Positions 6,382 to 13,700 of a stretch of 16,734 bases of DNA are shown here, one piece after another. The stretch's first letter is position 1, and each line of letters opens with the position of its first letter. Origin of the DNA: an uncultured Prevotella sp. (GTDB lineage Bacteria; Bacteroidota; Bacteroidia; Bacteroidales; Bacteroidaceae); NCBI GenBank assembly GCA_900543975.1, contig UQTI01000065.1:1-16734 (forward strand), read 5' to 3'. Made by a program: the position numbers and the translations under genes. Below the pieces are notes generated by a model. It was given only the letters and a program-made list of their open reading frames with translations. It had not been told where the DNA came from and did not search any database.

Positions 6382-8157
6382 TTACTTCATGTTAATGACA
6401 AATGGCAGTTGGGCCTGCAACATCTGTCGTTGGTTGAGAGTGCGCATCTGCATGAATGGCTCATACATGGATCCAAGGGTTAGACGGAGCTGCTCGTCAA
6501 GATAGTTTGAGCTGCTCATAGAGCTGAACAGCTGGTCTGTGATGCTTCCCGGGGCAGGATACTCGCTTGTGTAGTAGCTGTCAAGCTTAGCCAGTTTAGC
6601 CGCCTTGGCCACAGCATCGTCAAGTCCGCCGAGTTGGTCGACAAGGTGTATCTTTAGTGCGTCGGCACCTATCCACACACGTCCCTGTGCAATTTTCTCT
6701 ATATTCTGTGCGCTCTGCTTACGTCCGTCTGCCACACGTTGGCGGAACAGTTGGTATCCGCGATTGATGTATCCTTGCAACATCTGTTGCTCTTCAGCGT
6801 TGAGCGGACGGGCCATGGTGTTGCCGAACGTGCTGTTGCGGTTTGTCTTTACCTCGTCAAACTTAACACCGAGCTTCTGTGTTACAAGATTGCTGTAGTC
6901 GGGGAATACACCAAATATACCGATGCTGCCCGTCAGAGTGTTAGGCTGTGCCACAATCCATGAAGCAGGACAACTCATATAGTAGGCTCCCGATGCAGCA
7001 TAATCGCCCATCGATACCACAACAGGCTTCTTTTTCTTAAGTTCTACAATCTGGTGCCACATCTGTTCTGAGGCATAGGCATCGCCACCTCCCGAGTTGA
7101 TGCGCAACACAACGGCCTTTACGTCGTCGTCGTTCATAAGAGCTTCCAGGTCGGTGCACACATCTTTAGCGACAATTTGCGAACCCTGTGACATGAAACC
7201 GCTGATGCCTTCCTGCACAATGCTGCCGCTGGCATAGTAGACAGCAATCTGGTCATCGCCTTTGTTGTAGTTGCTCTTCACGTTAGCCATGTCGCTGACG
7301 CTAAGCTGAATGATGCTCTTGTCGTCTTTTACGCCGAGCATCTTCTTGATCTTCCCTTTCACGTTGTCTGCATAGACCAGCTCGTCAACGAGCTTGTAGC
7401 GTGTGAGGTTCTCTGTTGGTTCAAAAACGATCATGCGGTCAGCATAGGCGTTGAGCGTGTCGGCACTGACCTTACGACTTTTAGCCACGGCAGCAACGAT
7501 GTTGTTCCATGTGCCTTGCACATAGGCCGTCATCTGTTTGCGGTTTGCTTCAGACATGTGGTCTTCGGTGTAGATCTCGGTTGCGCTCTTGTATGTGCCA
7601 ACCTTTACGACCTGATAACGAATGCCGAATTTGGCAAACACATCGCGCAAGTAGAGCTGTTGAGATCCCAGGCCGTGCCAGTCGAGCATGCCTTTCGGGT
7701 TTATCCATATCTTGTCGGCAACAGAAGCCACATAGTAGTCGCCTTGCGCATAGCTGTCAGCATAAGCCACAATCCATTTGCCCGACTTTTTGAAATCTTC
7801 GAGCGCGTTGCGAATCTCCTGTAGCGTGGCATAGCCTGTGCTTATGCCGTTAGCTTCAATATATATGCCCTTTATTTTCGGCTCCTCCTTTGCTTTCTTG
7901 ATAGCCGAAAGGATGTCGTTCATTCCTATGTTGTCAGGGTTCTTGCCTGTAAGCTGTCCTATGATATCTTCCTCACCCTGCTCATTAATTGTGCCAGAGA
8001 GGTTGAGAACCAGCACTGAGTTGTCGGCCACACTCTTTGTTGCTTCCGATGAGGCTACCATGCCGATGATGCTCATCATTCCGAACACGCCCATTACAAT
8101 GAGAAAGGCGATGATTCCGACCACCGTGGCGGCCACATACTTAAGAAAATCTTTCAT
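6382..8157 (-). CDS. sppA: Signal peptide peptidase SppA, 67-kDa (protease IV) type
   Basis: SppA is a membrane-anchored serine/lysine protease that degrades cleaved signal peptides. The 591-residue product is the long, duplicated form. One N-terminal membrane anchor (about residues 7-33, rich in V, I, F, G, M) precedes two S49 domains. The general-base lysine is K149 (VASVADKIWINPKG), and the nucleophile is S389 in GDYAASGAYYMS, followed by TLTGSIGIFG. Both catalytic residues are present. It is the first gene of the leftward operon sppA-lpxK-thiL and has its own promoter at 8225-8255, giving a leader of about 60 bases. Confidence 0.96.
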   Translation of the reverse strand: MKDFLKYVAATVVGIIAFLIVMGVFGMMSIIGMVASSEATKSVADNSVLVLNLSGTINEQGEEDIIGQLTGKNPDNIGMNDILSAIKKAKEEPKIKGIYIEANGISTGYATLQEIRNALEDFKKSGKWIVAYADSYAQGDYYVASVADKIWINPKGMLDWHGLGSQQLYLRDVFAKFGIRYQVVKVGTYKSATEIYTEDHMSEANRKQMTAYVQGTWNNIVAAVAKSRKVSADTLNAYADRMIVFEPTENLTRYKLVDELVYADNVKGKIKKMLGVKDDKSIIQLSVSDMANVKSNYNKGDDQIAVYYASGSIVQEGISGFMSQGSQIVAKDVCTDLEALMNDDDVKAVVLRINSGGGDAYASEQMWHQIVELKKKKPVVVSMGDYAASGAYYMSCPASWIVAQPNTLTGSIGIFGVFPDYSNLVTQKLGVKFDEVKTNRNSTFGNTMARPLNAEEQQMLQGYINRGYQLFRQRVADGRKQSAQNIEKIAQGRVWIGADALKIHLVDQLGGLDDAVAKAAKLAKLDSYYTSEYPAPGSITDQLFSSMSSSNYLDEQLRLTLGSMYEPFMQMRTLNQRQMLQAQLPFVINMK

Positions 8158-8224
8158 AATAATTGCTTTTTTGCGTTGTGGCGTCGATTTATGACCTTCG
8201 CCGAGATATGAATTTATCAGTTTG

Positions 8225-8255
8225 CAAAGATAGTGTTTTTAATTGAAAGACCGAA
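8225..8255 (-). promoter_or_regulatory. Promoter of the sppA operon
   Basis: On the minus strand TATCTTTG (8232-8225) matches TAnnTTTG. It is preceded by a 19-base spacer and TTCG (8255-8252), three of four bases of the -33 element. The start would be near 8218. Confidence 0.65.
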
Positions 8256-8280
8256 ATATAAGGTGCAAAACTTATAATTA

Positions 8281-8298
8281 TTGTGTCAGGCAACACAA
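8281..8298. repeat. Short inverted repeat between divergent promoters
   Basis: TTGTGT (8281-8286) and ACACAA (8293-8298) flank a six-base spacer. It lies between the sppA promoter and the exporter promoter, where a regulator could affect both. Six-base arms can arise by chance. Confidence 0.3.
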
Positions 8299-8337
8299 AT
8301 ATATAGAAAACAGATGTCATATATCGTGGATTTTTTG

Positions 8338-8345
8338 TAATTTTG
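8338..8345 (+). promoter_or_regulatory. Probable -7 promoter box of the ThrE-type exporter
   Basis: TAATTTTG matches TAnnTTTG and lies 58 bases before the ATG at 8404. The -33 position (TGTC at 8315-8318) matches only half the consensus, so it would be a weak or activated promoter. Confidence 0.45.
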
Positions 8346-8403
8346 CAGCCGAAAAAATCTGACTTACAAAATTATAAACAGGATAAAATTTTTAAGAAAA
8401 CTC

Positions 8404-9831
8404 ATGGAACAAAAGTGTAACTGTAACGTGGATTTTGAGAAAGACATTAGAAAACGTCTCGACTTGCTGCTACGCACGGGTCAGCTACTGGTTGAAAGTT
8501 CGGCTGACACCAGCCGCATAATGCGTAACATGAAGCGCACGGCAGCCTATTTGGGTCTGAGCGAGGAGAATCTGCATATCCATATCACCTACAACATGCT
8601 TATGGTGAACTTTAGCGATGAGACCCACTCGTTCTCCAAATTCCAACGTTGCGTACATCACGGCATCAATATGACAGCAATATCTGCCATCAGTCAGCTC
8701 TCATGGCGTGCCATAAAGGAAGACTATTCGCTTGAAAAGTATGAGGAGGAGTTTGAGAAGATAAAGAACCGCAAGCGCAACTACACCCCTTGGCAGGTGG
8801 CCATTGGTGCAGGCTTTGCATGTGGTGGCTTCTGTGTGCAGTTTGGCTGCGACTGGCCAGCGTTCTTCTATGCTTCCATAGCAGCCATTTTGGGCTTCCG
8901 TCTGCGTATGTATCTTAACGCGCTTGGCTCCAACGGTTATGCCAATATCGCTATCGCTGCTTTTGTGTCGACATTGCTGGCGTGGCTCTCGGCTTACATC
9001 TCAACCCCGATGATTGAAGGCTCGTTGCCGACATGGCTTGTGCCGCTGCTTCACACCGACACACCGTGGCACCCGCTTTTGGCTTGTGCCTTGTTCATTG
9101 TGCCAGGTGTGCCGTTGATAAACTTTGTCAGCGATATGCTTGACAGTCACTTTACGATGGGCCTGAACCGTGCGCTTAACACCTTGCTTATGGTTGCTGC
9201 CATGTCGTTCGGTATTGCCATGGCCATTAAGGTGTGCGGCATTGACAACTTTGTGAAAGATCTCAGCATGGTGCCTCACAACAACTATTTGGCTTATGCC
9301 ACGGCTGCAGCTATCTCGGCAATGGGCTTCTCCATGATTTTCAACATCCCTTATCGTCTGTTGCCTGTTGTGGCTATTGGTGGCATCATTGCTGTTTGTG
9401 CGCGCAACTATGCCAACCTTGGCCCGAGCAATAACAATATCGGTCTAGATCTCGGTCTTAATGCCGGTTCGCTTATTGGCTCATCTCTTATTAGTGTTAT
9501 CTGCATAAAGGCCGTCCACTGGTTCCATGTACCTCATCATGTGTTAAGCATTCCGAGTGTTATCCCGATGGTTCCCGGTGTTCTTATGTATCGCGCTCTC
9601 TTCGGTCTTATCGAGATGCAGGGTGTTGTCGGTGAGCTTACAGACGCATTCTCTAATGGTGTTAAGGCTTCGCTCACAATCTTGTGCATAGCCATTGGCG
9701 TAGCTATCCCGAACATCTTTGCCCGTCAGTGGATTGCCCCTGGACGTCGTCGCAAGCTTGAACGTTTGATAGAAGAGCGTAAGGCAAAGGGTAAGTTTGT
9801 GGAGCCTGACATCGTTGAGGCTAATGCTTGA
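8404..9831 (+). CDS. Threonine/serine exporter family protein (ThrE type)
   Basis: The 475-residue inner-membrane protein has the complete ThrE architecture. A soluble N-terminal region (about 1-128) with the family signature ESSADTSRI near 31-39 is followed by two membrane halves. The first (about 130-280) carries the conserved PGVPLINFVSD at 234-244, and the second (about 290-440) carries PSVIPMVPGVLMYRALFG beginning at 384. These correspond to the DUF1212 and DUF3815 parts, fused in one chain here but split in some bacteria. ThrE of Corynebacterium exports threonine and serine by proton exchange; the substrate here is inferred only. The N-terminus is Cys-rich (CNCN) and the tail is charged. 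It is divergent from sppA and 93 bases ahead of purD, possibly cotranscribed with it. Confidence 0.9.
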   Translation: MEQKCNCNVDFEKDIRKRLDLLLRTGQLLVESSADTSRIMRNMKRTAAYLGLSEENLHIHITYNMLMVNFSDETHSFSKFQRCVHHGINMTAISAISQLSWRAIKEDYSLEKYEEEFEKIKNRKRNYTPWQVAIGAGFACGGFCVQFGCDWPAFFYASIAAILGFRLRMYLNALGSNGYANIAIAAFVSTLLAWLSAYISTPMIEGSLPTWLVPLLHTDTPWHPLLACALFIVPGVPLINFVSDMLDSHFTMGLNRALNTLLMVAAMSFGIAMAIKVCGIDNFVKDLSMVPHNNYLAYATAAAISAMGFSMIFNIPYRLLPVVAIGGIIAVCARNYANLGPSNNNIGLDLGLNAGSLIGSSLISVICIKAVHWFHVPHHVLSIPSVIPMVPGVLMYRALFGLIEMQGVVGELTDAFSNGVKASLTILCIAIGVAIPNIFARQWIAPGRRRKLERLIEERKAKGKFVEPDIVEANA

Positions 9832-9843
9832 TAATGCTCGTAT

Positions 9844-9884
9844 GGCGGACATTAAATGTGTGGAAACTTGATTTGATGTTCGCC
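9844..9884 (+). repeat. Hairpin between exporter gene and purD
   Basis: GGCGGACAT (9844-9852) pairs with ATGTTCGCC (9876-9884) over nine positions with one G-T pair and a 23-base loop. No T-run follows, so it may be a weak terminator or a leader hairpin of purD. I see no match to a purine riboswitch core. Confidence 0.4.
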
Positions 9885-9924
9885 GTAGTTATAGAAAAAA
9901 TACACATACAATAGAATTAAGAAA

Positions 9925-11196
9925 ATGAAAGTTCTGTTATTAGGAAGTGGTGGCCGTGAGCACGCCCTGGCTTGGAAGATAGCCCAAAGTGCGAAAGTGG
10001 AGAAACTGTTTGTTGCCCCTGGCAATGCAGGAACGGCAACATGCGGCGAGAATGTCGACATCAAGGCCGATGATTTCGAGACCTTGAAGCAGTTTGTGGC
10101 CGACAATGCCGTCGATATGGTTGTGGTTGGTCCTGAAGATCCGCTGGTGAAAGGCATCTATGACGACTTCAAGAACGATCCGCGCACAGCCTCTGTGCCC
10201 GTTATCGGTCCGTCAAAGGCAGGTGCTGTGCTTGAAGGCTCTAAAGATTTTGCCAAGGCGTTCATGATGCGTCACAACATTCCTACAGCACAATACAAGA
10301 CTTTCAATGGCACGACCCTTAATGAGGGCCTTGCTTTCCTGGAAACCCTTAAAGCTCCTTATGTGTTGAAGGCTGACGGTCTGTGTGCAGGAAAGGGCGT
10401 ACTTATTTTGCCCACTCTTGAGGAAGCAAAGAAGGAGCTTAAGGATATGCTTGGCGGCATGTTCGGCAACGCTTCTGCAAGTGTTGTTATAGAGGAGTTC
10501 CTAAGCGGCATAGAGTGCTCTGTGTTTGTGCTTACTGATGGTAAACACTATCAGATCTTGCCCGAAGCTAAGGATTATAAGCGCATTGGCGAGGGCGACA
10601 CAGGCTTGAACACAGGTGGTATGGGTAGCGTCTCCCCCGTTCCATTCGCCGACAAGGCATGGATGGAGAAGGTTGAGAACCGCATTATTCGCCCGACAGT
10701 AGACGGCCTTGCTCAGGAAGGTATCGACTATAAAGGCTTCATCTTCTTCGGTCTTATAAATGTTGAAGGTGAACCCATGGTCATTGAATACAACTGCCGT
10801 ATGGGAGATCCCGAGACAGAGACTGTTATGCTGCGCCTTAAGAGCGACATCGTGGATCTGTTTGAGGGTGTTGCTGAAGGCAATCTTGACGAGAAAACCG
10901 TCGAGTTTGACGAGCGTGCTGCCGTGTGTGTGATGCTTGTTAGCGGTGGCTATCCGCAGGCCTACAAGAAAGGTTATGTCATCAATGGCATAGATAAGGT
11001 TGAAGGCTCTATTGTGTTCCATGCAGGAACCAAGCTCAATGCCGAGGGACAGGTCGTTACCAACGGTGGACGTGTGATAGCTGTCAGCTCTTATGGAAAG
11101 GACAAGGCAGAGGCTCTTGCCAAGTCGTTTGCCGAGGCTCAGAAGATTGAGTTTACGGATAAATATTTCCGTCACGATATAGGTCAGGATCTTTAA
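9925..11196 (+). CDS. purD: Phosphoribosylamine--glycine ligase (GAR synthetase)
   Basis: PurD joins phosphoribosylamine and glycine with ATP, the second step of purine synthesis, in the cytoplasm. The 423 residues match the family length and its ATP-grasp architecture. The N-terminal GSGGREHAL is at 7-15, GPEDPLV lies near 69-75, the ATP-grasp lysine motif KADGLCAGKG begins at K149, NTGGMGSVSP follows in the centre, and the signature RMGDPETE begins at R292 (the usual form is RFGDPE). The start MKVLLLGSGGREHA is unambiguous. No other purine gene is next to it here, and no clear promoter box was found in the 93 bases upstream. Confidence 0.98.
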   Translation: MKVLLLGSGGREHALAWKIAQSAKVEKLFVAPGNAGTATCGENVDIKADDFETLKQFVADNAVDMVVVGPEDPLVKGIYDDFKNDPRTASVPVIGPSKAGAVLEGSKDFAKAFMMRHNIPTAQYKTFNGTTLNEGLAFLETLKAPYVLKADGLCAGKGVLILPTLEEAKKELKDMLGGMFGNASASVVIEEFLSGIECSVFVLTDGKHYQILPEAKDYKRIGEGDTGLNTGGMGSVSPVPFADKAWMEKVENRIIRPTVDGLAQEGIDYKGFIFFGLINVEGEPMVIEYNCRMGDPETETVMLRLKSDIVDLFEGVAEGNLDEKTVEFDERAAVCVMLVSGGYPQAYKKGYVINGIDKVEGSIVFHAGTKLNAEGQVVTNGGRVIAVSSYGKDKAEALAKSFAEAQKIEFTDKYFRHDIGQDL

Positions 11197-11245
11197 TGAT
11201 TTTGAAGTAAACTAAATTTTGCTACAAAATTAGCAGTTAGCGGTT

Positions 11246-11310
11246 GAGCGGATAATCTGAATGCCTTTTATCTATTTAATAAATGATGAAAGACAACAGT
11301 TTATCCGCTC
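11246..11310. repeat. Perfect 10-bp inverted repeat upstream of the membrane gene
   Basis: GAGCGGATAA (11246-11255) and TTATCCGCTC (11301-11310) are exact inverses, and pairing extends to 13 of 14 positions with CTG and CAG on the inner side. The 37- to 45-base interior is AT-rich. It fills much of the 151-base space between purD and the next gene. A smaller hairpin, TGCTA/TAGCA, lies at 11220-11235. No T-run follows the large repeat. Confidence 0.6.
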
Positions 11311-11347
11311 GTCCACTTGTCAGCTTTCAACTAAAAAATAAACACCA

Positions 11348-12277
11348 TTGTTAGTAAAGAGATTTCAGAATAAGGTTGCTGAGAGCCGCATATCTCTGCC
11401 AATCACGGCGGTCTATGCTTTGCTCGTGTGTCTTGGCTGCGGTTTTTGGGAACAGCAGTTGTGGTGGCAGTTTGCTGTGTTGGCGGTGTCGTCATTCTTG
11501 ATGATGGAGCTGAACAATGCCAATGCGCTCATACGCATATACAGTCGCATGGTGTCGTGTTCTTTCATTGCGTTTGTGATGATGGCAAAGTTCTTGCTCG
11601 TGTCGTTGCCATGTGGCATAGTGCAACTGTTCTTTATAGCATTTTTCCTGTTCTTCTTCAAGGCTTATCAAGACAAACGAGCTACAGGAACCGTGTTTTA
11701 TGCTTTTGCAATGTTGGGAATAGCCAGCACACAGTTTGTTCAGATACTTTATTTCCTTCCCATTGCTCTTGTGCTTCTTTTTACAAACATCTTGGCTGGC
11801 ACAGCACGCACCTTGTGTGCAGCATTGATGGGTGTGCTTACGCCTTATTGGTTTGTGGGAGGCTATTGTGTATATGCAGACAAGTTGGATGCTCTTGTTG
11901 GTCATGTGCAAGGTCTTTGGACCTTTGCTCCTATAGCAGACATAAACGGGCTTGACCTTCACCAGATTGTAACGTTTGTGCTTTTGGCCTTTGTTTCAGT
12001 CGTCGGCATGGTTCATTTTCACCGTAATAGTTACAAAGACAAGATACGCACGCGCATGCTCTTTGAGACGTTCACCACGTTCAACCTTATTATAATGGTG
12101 TTTATGGTGTTGCAGCCGCAACATTTCAATTCTCTGTTAGGCATGCTTATTGTTTGTACAGCCCCCCAGACGGGACATTTTATATCACTCACCAATACCA
12201 AATTAACGAATGCCACGTTTGTGGTGCTTCTGTTCGTGGTCATGGCCATAACGGTCTTTAATATATGGATTCAGTAA
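11348..12277 (+). CDS. Polytopic membrane protein of unknown function
   Basis: I do not recognise this 309-residue protein. About ten hydrophobic segments are visible, roughly at 17-34, 39-58, 68-88, 91-106, 115-130, 133-150, 155-175, 206-223, 243-280 and 290-307, with short basic loops (KDKIRTR near 230-236; KAYQDKR near 105-111). There is no signal peptide, soluble domain or obvious catalytic motif. An in-frame stop at 11339-11341 leaves TTG at 11348 as the only plausible start before the first membrane segment; the next in-frame ATG would remove the first segments. Its end overlaps the YqaA-type gene by 13 bases, so translation is probably coupled. It is a candidate envelope protein working with that neighbour; a specific role cannot be given. 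Confidence 0.8.
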   Translation: MLVKRFQNKVAESRISLPITAVYALLVCLGCGFWEQQLWWQFAVLAVSSFLMMELNNANALIRIYSRMVSCSFIAFVMMAKFLLVSLPCGIVQLFFIAFFLFFFKAYQDKRATGTVFYAFAMLGIASTQFVQILYFLPIALVLLFTNILAGTARTLCAALMGVLTPYWFVGGYCVYADKLDALVGHVQGLWTFAPIADINGLDLHQIVTFVLLAFVSVVGMVHFHRNSYKDKIRTRMLFETFTTFNLIIMVFMVLQPQHFNSLLGMLIVCTAPQTGHFISLTNTKLTNATFVVLLFVVMAITVFNIWIQ

Positions 12278-12717
12278 TACCTTTCCTCATCCAATGGGGC
12301 TATTGGGGTATGCTTGTTGCCGCCTTCCTTGCCGGCAGCTTTTTCCCCTTTAGTAGCGAAGCTGTTATGCTTGCCTTGCTTGCTGCCGGTCTCGATCCGT
12401 GGCAACTCGTGGTGTATGGCACTATTGGCAATGTCCTTGGCTCAATGTTCAATTATGGTGTTGGCCACCTTGGTCGTCTTGACTGGATTGAACGCTATTT
12501 TCATGTGAAGAAAGAAAGTCTTGACAAGGCAGAACGTTTCATGAACGGTCGTGGCGCATGGATGGGTTTTTTCGCGTTCTTGCCATTGCTTGGTAGCGCA
12601 ATAACAATAATGTTAGGTCTCATGCGAGCCAACAAGTTTATCTCTATTGTCAGTATAACCATAGGCAAGTTTTTGCGTTACATTGTTTTGGTGTATGGGG
12701 TGAAACTTATCTTCTGA
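12265..12717 (+). CDS. YqaA/DedA-family (SNARE-associated) membrane protein
   Basis: The 150-residue inner-membrane protein has the compact form of the DedA superfamily typified by E. coli YqaA. Visible marks are a first hydrophobic hairpin with FLAGSFFPFSSE at 21-32, the Gly-rich GTIGNVLGSMFNYGVG at 52-67, an amphipathic charged helix (about 75-95), then two membrane segments containing FFAFLPLLGSA (102-112) and the C-terminal segment to 150. DedA-type proteins are linked to membrane lipid flipping and envelope homeostasis, but the YqaA branch is poorly defined. The ATG lies inside the end of the upstream membrane gene (12265-12277 overlap). Confidence 0.85.
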   Translation: MDSVIPFLIQWGYWGMLVAAFLAGSFFPFSSEAVMLALLAAGLDPWQLVVYGTIGNVLGSMFNYGVGHLGRLDWIERYFHVKKESLDKAERFMNGRGAWMGFFAFLPLLGSAITIMLGLMRANKFISIVSITIGKFLRYIVLVYGVKLIF

Positions 12718-12746
12718 TGTGGATGCATATCTGTTATTTTACACAC

Positions 12747-12797
12747 AGATGAGCAAACGCAATATAGATGAGCAAACGCAATATAGATAAGCAGATG
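12747..12797 (+). repeat. Tandem 19-bp direct repeat upstream of the binding protein gene
   Basis: AGATGAGCAAACGCAATAT occurs twice with no change and no spacer (12747-12765 and 12766-12784). A degenerate third start, AGATAAGCAGATG, follows at 12785-12797. It ends about 30 bases before the ATG of the metal-binding protein, where a regulator could bind, or it may reflect replication slippage. Confidence 0.75.
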
Positions 12798-12815
12798 TAA
12801 CGGTTTCTGTATTAA

Positions 12816-12823
12816 TAATTTTG
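12816..12823 (+). promoter_or_regulatory. Possible -7 promoter box of the metal-binding protein gene
   Basis: TAATTTTG matches TAnnTTTG but ends only four bases before the ATG at 12828, and no TTTG lies 19-21 bases upstream. In such AT-rich DNA it may be chance; if real, the transcript would be nearly leaderless. Confidence 0.35.
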
Positions 12824-12827
12824 AAAA

Positions 12828-13658
12828 ATGAAAACAACAACTTTTCTATCTCTTCTTGTATCTGTTGTGCTTATGTCATGTGTCGGTAAACCGGCGCAAG
12901 ACGAGCGTGTGGTAACTGTCACCATAGAGCCTCTTCGCTATTTCACAGAACAGATCGCAGGTGACAAGTTTAAGGTCGTGACGATGGTTCCAAAGGGCGG
13001 TAATCCTGAAACATATGAGCCGTCTACCAAACAGATGATGGATCTTTCGGTTAGCGACCTATATATAAAGGTAGGAAATATCGGCTTTGAGCGTACATGG
13101 ATGCAGAAATTGGAGGCCAATGCCCCGCACTCTATTATCGTCGACTCGTCAGAAGGCGTCACACCGTTACGCACACCCCATGGCGACATTGATCCACACA
13201 CATGGATGAGTGTTGTCAATGCACGCATAATAGCAAGAAATATCTGTCAGGCTCTTGTGCAGATCGACTCAAAGGACAGTATCTATTTTCAAGATAACCT
13301 TAAGCAGCTTCTTCAACAGATAGACGAAGTTGATGCGTCTATACGCAAAACGCTCACGGAGAGCAAGACACGCTCGTTTCTTATCTATCACCCCGTGCTC
13401 ACTTATTTTGCACACGATTACAATCTCAATCAGATAGCGATGGAGGAGGAGGGACGTGAACCGAGCGCATCGCAACTGAAAAATGTTATTATGGATGCAC
13501 GCAGTAAAGGTGTGAAAACCTTTTTCGTGCAAAGCGAGTTTGCAAACCGTAACATAGACATTGTGGCAGAAGAAACTCAAACGACTAAAACGGCAATCAA
13601 TCCATTGGGATACAATTGGAATAAAGAGATGTTGAAGGTGGCGCAAAGCTTGCGTTAA
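12828..13658 (+). CDS. znuA: Metal ABC transporter substrate-binding lipoprotein (ZnuA/TroA family)
   Basis: The 276-residue product begins with a lipoprotein signal peptide and lipobox LMSC, with the lipidated Cys at 18, so it is membrane-anchored outside the cytoplasm. The body is a cluster A-I metal-binding protein: PLRYFTEQIAGD, VPKGGNPETYEPS, VGNIGFERTW, DPHTWMS, YHPVLTYFAHDY and NPLGYNW follow in family order. Of the four usual ligands, H124 and H188 are present; His in the third position favours zinc. The first ligand, normally His in PHxYEP, is E61 here, and the last, normally Asp in DPLG, is N258. There is no His-rich loop. The ABC ATPase gene follows after 42 bases. Zinc is the likeliest substrate, with manganese or another metal possible. 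Confidence 0.88.
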   Translation: MKTTTFLSLLVSVVLMSCVGKPAQDERVVTVTIEPLRYFTEQIAGDKFKVVTMVPKGGNPETYEPSTKQMMDLSVSDLYIKVGNIGFERTWMQKLEANAPHSIIVDSSEGVTPLRTPHGDIDPHTWMSVVNARIIARNICQALVQIDSKDSIYFQDNLKQLLQQIDEVDASIRKTLTESKTRSFLIYHPVLTYFAHDYNLNQIAMEEEGREPSASQLKNVIMDARSKGVKTFFVQSEFANRNIDIVAEETQTTKTAINPLGYNWNKEMLKVAQSLR

Positions 13659-13700
13659 AGTGTGTTTGGAATATTTTTAAAACTGTTGTGTAATATGTAA

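Noticed and set aside
9844..9924. Purine riboswitch ahead of purD
   Set aside because: Only a simple hairpin is present; I see no three-way junction or conserved core bases.
10501..11175. A 224-codon minus-strand open frame inside purD
   Set aside because: It is antisense to purD with no family resemblance; it reflects codon bias of the true frame.
11428..11955. A 175-codon Cys- and His-rich plus-strand frame
   Set aside because: It overlaps the polytopic membrane gene in another frame; the Cys-rich content arises from shifted hydrophobic codons.
12747..12797. CRISPR-like array
   Set aside because: The repeats are directly adjacent with no spacers, only two full copies exist, and no cas gene is nearby.
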